This document shows positions 36,180 to 48,144 of a stretch of DNA of 64,000 bases, piece by piece; the first letter of the stretch is position 1, and each line of letters opens with the position of its first letter. This DNA comes from Chrysemys picta bellii (lineage: Eukaryota > Chordata > Testudines > Emydidae). A model generated the notes under the pieces. That model was not told the origin of the DNA. It did no database searches and was given only the letters and a program-made list of their open reading frames with translations. Position numbers and translations under genes: made by a program. The stretch spans positions 98,032,264 through 98,096,263 of the forward strand of contig NC_088797.1 in NCBI RefSeq assembly GCF_011386835.1, written 5' to 3'.

Positions 36180-37770
36180 AAAGAACAAGTTAAAAATCAC
36201 TTAGAAAAGTTAGATGCCTGCAAGTCACCCGGGCCTGATGAAATGCATCCGAGAATACTCAAGGAGCTAATAGAGGAGGTATCTGAGCCTCTAGCTATTA
36301 TCTTTGGAAAGTCATGGGAGACGGGAGAGATTCCAGAAGACTGGAAAAGGGCAAATATAGTGCCCATCTATAAAAAGGGAAATAAAAACAACCCAGGTAA
36401 CTACAGACCAGTTAGTTTAACTTCTGTGCCAGGGAAGATAATGGAGCAAGTAATTAAGGAAATCATCTGCAAACACTTGGAAGGTGGTAAGGTAATAGGG
36501 AACAGCCAGCATGGATTTGTGAAGAACAAATCATGTCAAACCAATCTGATAGCTTTCTTTGATAGGATAACGAGCCTTGTGGATAAGGGTGAAGCGGTGG
36601 ATGTGGTATACCTAGACTTTAGTAAGGCATTTGATACGATCTCACATGATATTCTTATCGATAAACTAGGCAAATACAAATTAGATGGGGCTACTATAAG
36701 GTGGGTGCATAACTGGCTGGATAACCGTACTCAGAGAGTTGTTATTAATGGTTCCCAATCCTGCTGGAAAGGCGTAACGAGTGGGGTACCGCAGGGGTCT
36801 GTTTTGGGACCGGCTCTGTTCAATATCTTCATCAACGACTTAGATATTGGCATAGAAAGTACGCTTATTAAGTTTGCGGGTGATACCAAACTGGGAGGGA
36901 TTGCAAGTACTTTGGAGGACAGGGTCATAATTCAAAATGATCTGGACAAATTGGAGAAATGGTCTGAGTTAAACAGGATGAAGTTTAACAAAGACAAATG
37001 CAAAGTGCTCCACTTAGGAAGGAAAAATCAATTTCACACATACAGAATGGGAAAAGACTGTCTAGGAAGGAGTATGGCAGAAAGGGATCTAGGGGTTATA
37101 GTGGACCACAAGTTAAATATGAGTCAACAGTGTGATGCTGTTGCAAAAAAAAGCAAACATGATTCTGGGATGCATTAACAGGTGTGTTGTGAGCAAGACA
37201 CGAGAAGTCATTCTTCCGCTCTACTCTGCTCTGGTTAGGCCTCAGCTGGAGTATTGTGTCCAGTTCTGGGCGCCGCATTTTAAAAAAGATGTGGAGAAAT
37301 TGGAAAGGATCCAAAGAAGAGCAACAAGAATGATTAAAGGTCTTGAGAACATGACCTATGAAGGAAGGCTGAAAGAACTGGGTTTGTTTAGTTTGGAAAA
37401 GAGAAGACTGAGAGGGGACATGATAGCAGTTTTCAGGTATCTAAAAGGGTGTCATAAGGAGGAGGGAGAGAACTTGTTCACCTTAGCCTCTAAGGATAGA
37501 ACCAGAAACAATGGGTTTAAACTGCAGCAAGGGAGGTCTAGGTTGGACATTAGGAAAAAGTTCCTAACTGTCAGGGTGGTTAAACACTGGAACAAATTGC
37601 CTAGGGAGGTTGTGGAATCTCCGTCTCTGGAGATATTTAAGAGTAGGTTAGATAAATGTCTATCAGGGATGGTCTAGACAGTATTTGGTCCTGCCATGCG
37701 GGCAGGGGACTGGACTCGATGACCTCTCGAGGTCCCTTCCAGTCCTATAATCTATGAATCTATGAATCAC
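36180..37770 (+). mobile_element. CR1 LINE (+), 5'-truncated RT half
   Basis: This is the best-preserved LINE in the window. Frame 36243-37178 (311 codons) covers the [51 protein letters not shown] and the active-site box. That box reads KFAGDT at 36870-36887 (residues about 210-215) where FADD is expected, so a GAT to GGT change has removed a catalytic Asp. The frame then shifts at an A8 run (37145-37152). The C-terminal part continues at 37132-37677 with [36 protein letters not shown] and a stop. The 3' end finishes with CTGGACTCGATGACCTC, AGGTCCCTTCCAGTCC and ATCTATGAATCTATGAATC tail repeats. The endonuclease and ORF1 are missing. Confidence 0.95.
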
Positions 37771-37774
37771 TCCC

Positions 37775-38330
37775 AACAATGGTCCCCCTCCCCATTGGCT
37801 CCCAGGCTTATTTTGCCAACCTACTCCTCTCTCCCCAACCCCCTCTCCTGGTATGGCTCGTGCCCCCCTGCTGTGTGAATCAGGTAGATTCCTTCTCTAG
37901 GATGTCTAGGCCCATTGGGGGAAGGATGGGACATTGAATGCACAGGAGAGATAGCCTCCATGCTTTCTGTTCTGGAGCCCAGAGCTACAAATGAAGGAAA
38001 AGTCCTGTTCAACCCTGAGCTAGAGTATGCCCAGTGTAGGTGGAATGTTTGAGGGATTCAGCTGCTAAGAACTGCAATTTTTCAAAGGCTCATAACTTGG
38101 CCAAATTTGGGCAGATTTTCATGGGGATGACAAAAGGGTCATCCCTGACACAAAGGCCAAATTTCAAAGCATGACGGCACTAGAGCTCCTCAAAGAAAAT
38201 GTTACCATAATTTTTTAACATGGGCAAAACAATGTATTTTTCACAAGTTTTGTTATCAGAAATGGGTAGACTGTTTTGGCTGAAAAAAATTTTTTTTTTT
38301 TTAAAATACCAGCTTCACCTCTAATATCAT
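37775..38330 (+). repeat. Unclassified dispersed repeat, copy 2
   Basis: The stretch at 37940-38060 matches 10570-10700 (shared CAGAGCTACAAATG, AGTCCTGTTCAACCCTGAGC and GCCCAGTGT). The 3' part has CTCATAACTTGGCCAAATTT and GACACAAAGGCCAAATTTCA. It begins directly after the CR1 tail. Its class is unknown. Confidence 0.55.
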
Positions 38331-41300
38331 GCTCTCCTGAAATGAAGTCCTGCACCAATGGGGAGGGTACTGGGTCTGTCACCCCCAAACAATTTTACTA
38401 GAGGCAGAAAATCCATTTTTACTCCTGCTCAAAGTGTAGAGTTTCTGGGGTGCAGAGCAGCTGCTGTAACTCTAAACCTGTATTTCCCTTGCTCCAAGAA
38501 AGCATTGATTGTAGCCATGTTTAAAGCTTGTATGTGAGCAAAATAAGCTTAGACGCAAGCTGCGGCTTTGGCAGAAGTCAGTGAAGTTCTTAACCCAGTG
38601 GTGCAGTGCTCACCACCTGCTGGCCTCAGGTTGCTTTTTAAAAATCCTTCATCCTGTGGCCATGATTCCCATGACATCAAAGGCCACAAATAAAATGTAT
38701 AATCTTACTAAGAGTGTTCTCCTCTACTCCCACAATTTCGTCCCAGCTACAAAATTTCTCTATCCCTTCAGCCGCAGGGAGTATCTAGCTGAAAAGATAT
38801 TCCTGAGAATAGTCACATCACTGAAACCACTACTGCAACAGTTTTAATGGGTTATGCATTCTGAGCGTAGAGAAATCCTGTTGAAGCCTGGGGAAACACA
38901 CACACAGTTGGAATGAAAATAATATCCTGCCAACAGGAAACACACATAAAAATAGCAATATGGGAACCTGAAAAGGTTTAGAGTTCTGTTCAAACAGGGA
39001 ACCAGACCACCAATGTCCTGGCAGCCTTCATTTCCTCCCAATCACCTTCTCAAGTATTGTCTTGGTTGGGCATGGGTTGGAGGTCTGGTGGATGACAGGT
39101 TGTCTTCTACTGTTCTGCCTATTGGGGGCATCGCTCTTCCATCCCTCCTACTAAGGCCTGAGCATACATGTCAAAATGCCTTGTGCTGGCCCTCCTGAAT
39201 TCATAGAATAGGTTCAGCTGATCAGAAATCCTGAAGAAATATATGTCAACACCTAATCGACCCAGTTAAAAAATAAAAGTGCACCATAAACAGCTGCTCC
39301 ATGACAAAAAGCTGCACTTACACTGTCATACAGATACTGTAAAATCATCATCATCTCAATTTTGCCAATACTTTTGCTGACATGAAAAATTTTATGGGGC
39401 CCTGGCATATTCCTGAAAGCTCCTCAAACTATGATGAAAAATATTTTGTGCAGCTCTACAGGTAAGTGAAGGAATCGATTTTAGCAGGGTTTCAAAATGG
39501 GTTTGTAATTTGTAAGTTTGTGTATAATAAACTCTCATGTGTAATTGTTTTGTACAGATGCACCATCACATTCATGCATAACACAATTTTAGGATAGCTT
39601 GTAGTATAAGATACAAATTTTCAACTACACTATAAAAGAAAAAAAGTGTAATGTGTCTACAAGATGGGGCCAGAAACTGGCTTGAATTTAAATGAAGTCA
39701 AGTTTTTGTATTTGTTTCAAAATAGATTAAAAACCAAGATTGTAGTGGTTTTAGCAGCTTTAATAGGAAAGGCAATAGGAAACAGCCAGCAAGAATACAG
39801 CTGAGTTTAAGCAGAAATAATTAAAAAAAACAGAGATGGAAAAGAGACATATCATCCATTTCCCCCTCCTGCTAATGTAGAATTCTCCCCTACAGTTCAT
39901 CTTCTAGTGTTTTGCCCAATCAATTTTAAAAACTCAAGATTCAATCACTTCTCTTAAGAAACTATTTCAAAACCCAGTACACATCCCAACAGCAGGGAGT
40001 TTTCCCTAACGTTCAGTTTATATTTTCCTCTGTTAATTTGACTCCAGAACTCCTAGTTTTATCCATTTATACTACGCCAAATAATCCATCTCTCACCTAA
40101 GGCTGATGTAAGTCAATTATCTGTAGATACTCATTGCTTAGCCAAATTATACCTATTTAGCTCTTTAATCTTTCCACAAAAGTCACACTTTTCCTCCTCG
40201 ATTGCTTTTGTTCCTCTCTGAATGCCCTGCAATTTGGGAGTCACTCTCTGTATATCTAACACAAAAAAACATAATACATGGACAATCCATTTTGAGGTTC
40301 TGGTGGTCTTGGTTTATTTCCCCCACAATTATGCCTATAGGCAATTTCAGCATATGCAGTTATGGCCTTCAAACTACAATGAGCTCAACCTGGATGGATT
40401 CCATGCCGCTATAGAGGTCATTTCAAGATCAGGAGCTACAGCTTTTTGACATGTAACCACTTGATTTGCAGTTGCAACCAGACAGAAATGCTGTCACTCC
40501 TATGTCTGTATTGATCGTGCAGAGAAAAGTAAGATAAAGATTAAAAATTTGGCCCTATGTGCAACATACAGAAACCCTCATGTTTGTGATACACTGTGCT
40601 TTAAATGTAAAATAACGAAAACTGTGTAAAGCAACAACTTTGACTGTGCTAAAGTTTTTCATAGTGGTCACAAAAATCTCTGAAGCATTTATCCATTTCC
40701 ACTTCATTCCTTGTTGTACACCATCAACAAGCATAAGCAAACCAGGGACGGAGCTGCTAACAGGTTAGTTCAAATTACAAATACACAGGCTTCAATAACT
40801 CACCTAATTAGGCATTTCAGCAGTTTACTCAAATCCAGTAATTAGTGGGGAAAAAAGTGATATGTTTCACTCCAGATTACAAAAGTTCTGTTAGGTATGT
40901 GAAAAGATAGTGCTACAGCAAGAGTGGGTATTGGGATCCTCAAACCATACACTCTTTACTTTCTAAATATCCTATGATGGTATTTCATAATCCTAGACAT
41001 TGTGTTTTCTTAATAAGTATAGTGCTGGGGAAAGGTAATGAACTGCCAGCAGACTAAAGTCCTCTATCTACAGGAAAAATAAGGCATTAGCAGTGGCAGG
41101 GCCAAGTTTCCCTATACTGCCCCATCACTTTACTCGACTCCTGACATGCAGCAACAATCTCTAAAAGTGAGAAAATAGGGCAGAGATCCAGCCAATTCAG
41201 ACTCTGGCCTCAGAAACTGCCAACAAGGGTGGCTGTTTTCTGATGTGCACTCCTGGGACCCTGTTCAGCAAAGAACTTAAGAAGGTGCTGAACTGAGGTT

Positions 41301-42058
41301 GTTAGTTTGGTCTCACTCCCATTCCTATACATTTTATACTGTAATAGCCATCAGATGTTAACTGACTACGGAGCTGGCCAAGATTTAAACTGATTTGGTG
41401 GTACCAGATGCTGCCCTGCCCAAAAAATCCAAATCAACCAAGGCCCAGATTCGCCTATGTGTCTGAGCTCTAATGGTCATATGGGGATGGGGATGGGGAA
41501 AAGGGAGTGAAAGAAAGTGTGTTTATTTTTATTTATTTCCCAGTCTGCATCAGCCCCAGCATCACTGTAAGTTAGAGCACTGTAGCGGTTGCTCTAATAA
41601 TTGGCTCCTAATCTTTATTGGTTTATATATCACTGACTTAAAAAAACATGGTTGCAGTACCACATGCAAATTCCTCCTGTTTGTGCATCTATTTCAGGCC
41701 TCTAATGGGCTTAAAATAAGTATTTCTGGACTACCATACAATAAATGCTTAAGGAAGCCTAATATACATCCTTTTTAAACATCTCAGGTGTTTAAACAGT
41801 GCATCAAAAAGAAACACATGTTTTGTTACTCAAATTACAACAAGCAACTAAATGATGCCTTGATATATTTTGGTGTGTGCCTCTGACCTGCATTCAGTAT
41901 CTTCACCTTTTAATTTATCTAATTTAAATTGAAATCTCCGAATTGTTGCACGAGTCAAAGTTCACTTTGCTTCCTTTTTACAAAATTTAAATGAAGAAAA
42001 AACAAAACAATTTGAATAACTCTTGGAGAAAACAAAAAAAGTGCATCAGTGAAAAGTC
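38331..42058. other. Unannotated intergenic stretch
   Basis: I see no gene or recognisable repeat over about 3.7 kb. The short open frames (38581-38847, 40202-40449, 41473-41778) show no domains. Confidence 0.45.
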
Positions 42059-42059
42059 G

Positions 42060-42770
42060 TGTACATCAAAAGGCGGGGGAAGGGTCAGAGGGTGAGGGGC
42101 TCTGATGGGGTGGGGGTGAGAGAGCAGGTGGCTCTGGTGTCAGAGGGGCTCTGGTGGGGGGACATCAGAAAGCGGGGGTGCTGGTTTGTTGGGGGGTGTC
42201 AGGGCAGGGAAGGCTTTAAAGATGTGGGGGAGCTCTGGCTTGTTGAGAGTGTCAGGGCAAGCGAGGCTCTAGTGAGCAGGTGTGGAAGGACTGCTTTGTT
42301 GCGGTGTCAGGGTGGGGGGGCTCTGGTGAGAGGGTCAGGACAGGGAAGGCTCTGGTAAAGGAATGGGGGGAGGGCTCTGGTTTGTTTGGGGTGTTGGGGC
42401 AGGGGAGCTCTGGTGAGAGGGTGTGGGGGGCTCCGATGAAGGGGTGTCAGGGTGGGGGAGCTCGGGTGAGGGAGGGCTCTGGTTTGGAGGGGTCAGGATG
42501 GGGAGGCTTTGATAAGGAGGTGTGGAGCTCTGGTTTGTTGGGGTGTCAGGGAGAGCGAGGCTCTGGTAAGGAGTGTGGGGGGCTCTGGTTGGTTGGGGGT
42601 GTCAGGGCAAGGGAGGCTCTGGTAAGTGGGGGTGTCAGGGCAAGAGAGGCTCTGGTAAGGGGGGTAGGGGGCTCTGGTTTGTTGGGGGTGTCGGGGCATA
42701 GGGAGCTCTGTATGGGGGGGGATAGGGGGCTCTGGTTTCTTGGAGGTGTCAGCGCAGGACACTTGGCTGG
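42060..42770. repeat. G-rich minisatellite
   Basis: Degenerate tandem copies of a unit of roughly 40-60 bp are built from GGGCTCTGGTTTGTTGGG, GTGTCAGGGCA and AGGCTCTGGTAAGG. They recur from about 42090 to 42745. The plus strand is G-rich with many GGG or GGGG runs, so it could form G-quadruplexes. The long frame 42280-42876 is a by-product of the repeat. Confidence 0.85.
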
Positions 42771-43110
42771 AAGTGGGGCTTTACCTGGGCATCAGTCTGC
42801 TCCTGCTCCAGGGGGCCTCCCTTGCGCCTCAGGAGTTCTGGAATTTGGCCCCTCCCAAGAAGGGCAGAGCCTGTGATGCTGCTCAGGCGCCTCCTGCTGG
42901 GAGGAGGCTCAGGTTGCCGGGGGCGGGTGGCTCTCCATACCCCGGACCAAGATCCCAACTGCCGTCCTTTGACTGCGTCTGGTGAATCTGTTTGCAAAGC
43001 CCAGACCCAGCCCTTAGAGGGGCAGGAGAATCCCGCTCTCGTGTTGTTTAGAAGCAGCACGCGGCCAGCAGGGTTGCAGGAAACTTGGGCTTAGCAATAC
43101 CTGTCCCTCA
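42771..43110. other. GC-rich unique sequence after the minisatellite
   Basis: GC-rich sequence with overlapping frames on both strands. It contains GGAGGAGGCTCAGGTTGCCG and GGGCCTCCCTTGCGCCTC. It may be part of the repeat that generated the minisatellite. No protein family was recognised. Confidence 0.35.
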
Positions 43111-44397
43111 GCAACTTTCCTGCAGAGACAGGTGGGAATTCCCCATGTGGCCCAGCCTCCCAGCATTCCCCAGCCAGAGGGAAACCTCTGCAGGGTAGGG
43201 AGCACAGAAGCTGTGCAGTCTTGCAGAACTGGCCCCACACACCTGCCTCTTGTCTGTGGATGAGAGCAGCTGTGAACTTCACTAGTTGGCTTCCGTCTCT
43301 TGAGCCGTGCGGCTTATTGCAAGCGGACGGCTAAGCCCGCAGAAATGCAGCTGCCTGTGACCAGCTGATAGTACAGCATCCCTCTGCACAGCCCAGCCAG
43401 CACACCCCACTACATAAAACTACGATGCTCACAGCACTGGTGAGCATTATTTACCCTGATGACTAAAGGAGGCTAGAAGGGAGTATTTTGCTTCTCCAGC
43501 ATTTTCTAGCACGCTGTTGGCTCCATCTGAAAAACTGCTTTTGGTACTCTACTTCCAGCAACCATACCGAGCACCAGGGGTGCACATACCAGTTTGGGAA
43601 CTATTGCTTTATCTTATGCCGCTGGCGTATAATCCTTAAAGGACCACTTGCCAACAGTGGACTGGCGTAGTTTAGCCACCTTCACTCCCCATCTCTCATC
43701 GAGGTGTTGGAGGGGACAGGTAGCAGCTGGCCCAGAAGCCAGCTCTACACCAATAGAAAGATTGCCTTTGCCAGCTACAACAAGAATCTGGTTAGTTAGT
43801 GGCACCTGAACAGTAACCTAAATCTAGCCCCAATTATTGAATAGGCTTAACACATATTGGTCAGCTAGCTAAGAATTTATTGCTGGTGCTGCTAGAGCAT
43901 CAGAGTGGCAACTGGGAGTGCGGTTAAGTAAATGCATTCATCTGCCTCTGGTTCCACTGCAGAGGGAGAGAACTTTGATTTAAAGGAGATGGGGAGCTAT
44001 TACAAGGTAAGGCGCTAAACAAGAGTTTCCAGTTAATTAAGTTTCAAAAATCAGAAGCTCAAAAGTCATTTATCAATAAAGACATTTTACAGGAGCAGAA
44101 TTCACATGAGTCATCTATGTGACTATCATTCAGAGAAGTTTCCTTAGTTGAACTGATCTAAAATTAAATCAACTTTAAATCACATTTAACTATTTCATGC
44201 TCTGTTTGTGGTATTTAAAAAACAAACAAGTATCTTGAACTGACAGTTACAAAATGGAGTCTGCCACTACCCATAATCGCTAAACCCAAGATCCTAAAAG
44301 AAGGCAGTATATGTTCCTTGCAGTAAGAGTATGTTTGACAGACAGAAACTTCCAGAATGTAAATATTTTTATAAATAGTTACACAGTCTTAATCCAG
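43111..44397. other. Unannotated intergenic stretch
   Basis: I see no supported feature in this stretch. Confidence 0.45.
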
Positions 44398-44492
44398 GGC
44401 AACAAGGTAGGTGAGGCAATATCTTTTATTGGATCAACTTCTGTTGGTGAAAGAGACAAGCTTTTGAGTTACACAGAGCTCTTCTTCAGGTA
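44398..44492 (+). repeat. Interspersed repeat fragment, possibly Penelope-related
   Basis: AACAAGGTAGGTGAGGCAAT, then ATCTTTTATTGGATCAACTT, then GAGACAAGCTTTTGAG and GAGCTCTTCTTCAGG form a repeat whose upstream part also appears at about 16925-16985 (GGTAGCTGTGTCG, GAGAAGGTGAGTGAGG). Classification is tentative. Confidence 0.55.
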
Positions 44493-44984
44493 GTTATGTT
44501 TAATCAAGAAAAATGTATAGTTCAAAGATGTGTACAGTTAAACACAGACCTCTCAGCATTCAATGTTGATGTTTTTCAAGTAATTTGCTTAAACAGGAAG
44601 TCATACTTTCCAACAAATAGAATTTGTCATTTTAATTCTTTGATTGCACCATGGCTAATATAATTGGTTCCTAAGTTTTGAACTTTGACTAGTAGATGGC
44701 AATAAAAACAAAATCATCAGACACTGCTGATCCCCAGTCTGGGAGTAGAACTACTAATCCATCCTCGGCAGAAGATTTATTCTAATTATAGAAAGATTAC
44801 TCTGGCCCATTTCAACAGAATAATACAGTGTAAAATAATATGTGAATGGCTCTCCAAGTGGCAGCTTCACACACATAATATCATGGAAAATTGCAATGCG
44901 CAATGACTATGCATTTTGTAATGGACATTATGCAAGTATACCCTGCAAGACACTTTGGACCTCAGTGAGTTCTCAGTTCCTTAT

Positions 44985-45915
44985 GGCACCTTAGAGACTA
45001 ACAAATTTATTAGAGCATAAGCTTTCGTGGACTACAGCCCACTTCTTCGGATGCATATAGAATGGAACATATATTGAGGAGATATATATACACACACATA
45101 GAGAGCATAAACAGGTGGGAGTTGTCTTACCAACTCTGAGAGGCCAATTAATTAAGAGAAAAAAAAACTTTTGAAGTGATAAGCTAGCCCAGTACAGACA
45201 GTTTGATAAGAAGTGTGAGAATACTTACAAGGGGAGATAGAGTCAATGTTTGTAATGGCTCAGCCATTCCCAGTCCTTATTCAAACCGGAGTTGATTGTG
45301 TCTAGTTTGCATATCAATTCTAGCTCAGCAGTCTCTCGTTGGAGTCTGTTTTTGAAGTTTTTCTGTTGTAATATAGCCACCCGCAGATCTGTCACTGAAT
45401 GACCAGACAAGTTAAAGTGTTCTCCCACTGGTTTTTGAGTATTTTGATTCCTGATGTCAGATTTGTGTCTATTAATTCTTTTGCGTAGAGACTGTCCGGT
45501 TTGGCCAATGTACATGGCAGAGGAGCATTGCTGGCACATGATGGCATATATCACATTGGTAGATGTGCAGGTGAACGAGCCCCTGATGGTATGGCTGATG
45601 TGATTAGGTCCTATGATGATGTCACTTGAATAGATATGTGAACAGAGTTGGCATCGGGGTTTGTTACAAGGATAGGTTCCTGGGTTAGTGGTTTTGTTCA
45701 GTGATGTGTGGTTGCTGGTGAGTATTTGCTTTAGGTTGGGGGGTTGTCTGTAAGCGAGGACAGGTCTGTCTCCCAAGATCTGTGAGAGTAAAGGATCATC
45801 TTTCAGGATAGGTTGTAGATCTCTGATGATGCGCTGGAGACAGCTAGCTGTCACCTTCAGCCCCCAACTAAAACCTCTCCAGCGCATCATCAGAGATCTA
45901 CAACCTATCCTGAAA
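44985..45915 (-). mobile_element. Penelope-like element (-) with GIY-YIG endonuclease
   Basis: The minus frame 45974-45243 (243 codons) has a Cys-rich motif CNKPRCQLC (residues 103-111). It is followed by the GIY-YIG nuclease core: VIYAIMCQQC (141-150), SSAMYIGQTG (151-160), then LRKRINRHKSDIRN and VGEHFNLSGHS. This nuclease is the C-terminal domain of Penelope polyproteins and cuts the target for insertion. The frame ends at 45243, and the noncoding tail runs to about 44985 with the AATAAATTTGTTAGTC motif in complement. The RT domain is absent. Only residues from about 40 on are element-derived; the first part crosses an inverted duplication at 45801-45915. Confidence 0.9.
45801..45915. repeat. 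40-bp fold-back at the Penelope 5' end
   Basis: Perfect 40-bp inverted arms (45801-45840 and 45876-45915) contain GATAGGTTGTAGATCTCTGA and its complement, separated by 35 bp. The right arm is Penelope sense sequence on the plus strand (it reads LQRIIRDLQPILK), and the left arm is the same codons on the minus strand. The spacer includes CAGCTAGCTG and about 17 bp of further plus-sense element sequence. Confidence 0.93.
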
Positions 45916-47583
45916 GAGGAGAGAGAGTGGAGGAGTAGAAAGAAGTGTTGGGAGATGGCATGGAAATGCATCATTTAACTTTCCTGGAAGATTTCTAAAA
46001 CAGAGCAAAGTGAACTAATTACACTTCATGTGGCATGGGAAAATGATTGTCCCCAATACAACAAGAGAAGGCATCTCTCCTTATCAGCTGTGAATACTGG
46101 CCGTGGACTCTTTGGGTAGTTGTCATATTTGCTGCCTGAGGTTGCAAATGGAGAAACTAAACTTTTCAAGAAGATATTTAGCATGCAGATGTAGTGTACA
46201 TGCACAGAAACTTCATTAATACTAGACTGGAAATATTCATTTGGAAAAATTATGTTATTTCAAAAACTAGTTTAAAAGCACCATACACATCCATATAGTT
46301 TGCTTCTAAAATGGTACTTTCTGCCCCAAAGTGTTTCATAGTCTATGTTTTTTAATACTATGTATTTTAAAGGATCTCATATATACATTGGCTCAGATTA
46401 GAATGTCAGTGAGCAGTAACCTTAATAAAAATTGTAATCCCAGATTAGTATCTTTTCGGTCCTTGGTTCCCCTCAAACTTGAAGTCTATTCCCTTTTCTA
46501 TTTAATTCCAGTAATTCAGAATACTTTAGACAGCTACCATCTGCATCTGTTTCTGAACAGATTAATATTCATTGCACATCTTTTTATTCACTAAAATGTA
46601 TAGGGTCTTTTTTCTTTGATTCCATTCATGGTTTTCTTAGTCCTGAGACTTGACTGAGTTTAACGTCATTCAATCTCAAAATTTAGTCAGATTGTTTAGT
46701 CTGATCTTATATAAAAATGCTTTGAACCAGTCCTCACTGGTGTTTCATGTCTTCTTCCTGCTCTGAACATTTTCATTTAAGGATTATAATTTGTGCATGC
46801 AATCCTCATAGTTACACTAACATTAAATTATTCCAGACTCCCCAGCTCTTGGCCAGAGGCAAGATCCATCTTGATGTCACATCCAAAAAAAGGCCACTGC
46901 CATAAGGAGGATTAGGGTTTCATAGCAACAAAAATGTGACAATGAGCAGCCAATTTAAAGCCATTGCATGGGAGTGTTGCTAGGCAGTATCTTTCCCTCC
47001 TTATGGTGGTAATCAATGTAATACAGTGCAGGTGACCATATGGCAATGAGCAGGAGTAGAGCTTTGCAGTGCTCAAGCAAATTCCCAGCATCATAAGTAG
47101 AATGGAATGCTTGTTCCTCCAGAGTTCCCCAAATTAGTTTTAAATTAATGCAATGTTCTATGGTTAGATAAAAACACTTCTTTACTGAAAATAAAGAAAA
47201 AAACATTTATCTTTTTCATCACTGATGTCTTGGAGCCACTGCAAGATTAATGCATAAAAGAGTTGTCAATATTATCTCCGAATGCCTACAAAATTCATGC
47301 ATAGTAATTCTTTGGCTACAACAATAGGAAATCGAATTTTAGCACAGAAGGACACCAAAGCTTATTGTTTTGAGATATTAGTCACACACTGTTCATATTC
47401 TCTTGAACATGCAGTAGAAAAAAAACCTAGGCAATGTACATGAAAATACTTTAATTTTTGCAGTGAATATTAACCAAATCAGGATCATCCCTGCACCAAA
47501 ATATTCACCACTAATGACCCAAGTGTACTTCTCCAAAGGATTGTTCACTATGCATAAAACTGGTCTTTCTCCATTCATCATTC

Positions 47584-47587
<4 letters not shown>
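45916..47587. other. Unannotated intergenic stretch
   Basis: I see no supported gene or repeat. The right end may belong to either flanking gene's extended 3' UTR, but nothing shows this. Confidence 0.4.

Positions 47588-47640
<53 letters not shown>
47588..47640. repeat. (AC)n microsatellite
   Basis: About 26 uninterrupted AC dinucleotides. The open frames over it (47393-47701 minus, 47463-47645 plus) are poly-Cys/Val and His/Thr artefacts. Confidence 0.97.
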
Positions 47641-47642
<2 letters not shown>

Positions 47643-48136
47643 TAATATACAACATACATAGAGTTACGTATTCCCAATTTTGTTTTTATTATTCTTTTCA
47701 TGGAATGCTAGTTTAATATTACAATATGGCAGTTTGTAACTATTGAAATATGACAAATTCATTTCCAAATGCAGCAGAACGGTCTTACTTTATAGGATAA
47801 GCAGGAGTTGGTTTTTTTTGAGGGGGGGGTTGTTTTAACAAAGCAATCTGTTATTTTACATAGTTGAGGTCTCTGATGGTTTTTAGTCTCTGATGCTTAA
47901 GTGCACAACAAGCTACAAACTGTAGATTTTGATATCTGTACATATATCCTATATATGTATTCATTCAGACACCTTTGTAAATTTATCTATAATTTAATAT
48001 ATTTATAAAATTGTGTACATACTGGTACATACATGCACATCTATAAACATACATATCACCTTTACTATAGACTCCCTTTTATAAAAAGCTGCTTAATATA
48101 CAGCTACTGTATACTCACTCCCAGCTATTTAAAGCC
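47641..48136. other. AT-rich unannotated stretch
   Basis: TA-rich sequence around 47930-48060 (TACATATATCC, TAATATATTTATAAAATTG). No feature is supported. Confidence 0.45.
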
Positions 48137-48144
48137 CTTTAGAA

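Noticed and set aside
42280..42876. 198-codon plus-strand open frame
   Set aside because: It is a by-product of the G-rich minisatellite; the protein is low-complexity Gly/Trp/Val and overlaps open frames on the other strand.
47393..47701. Poly-Cys/Val minus-strand frame
   Set aside because: It is a translation of the CA microsatellite.
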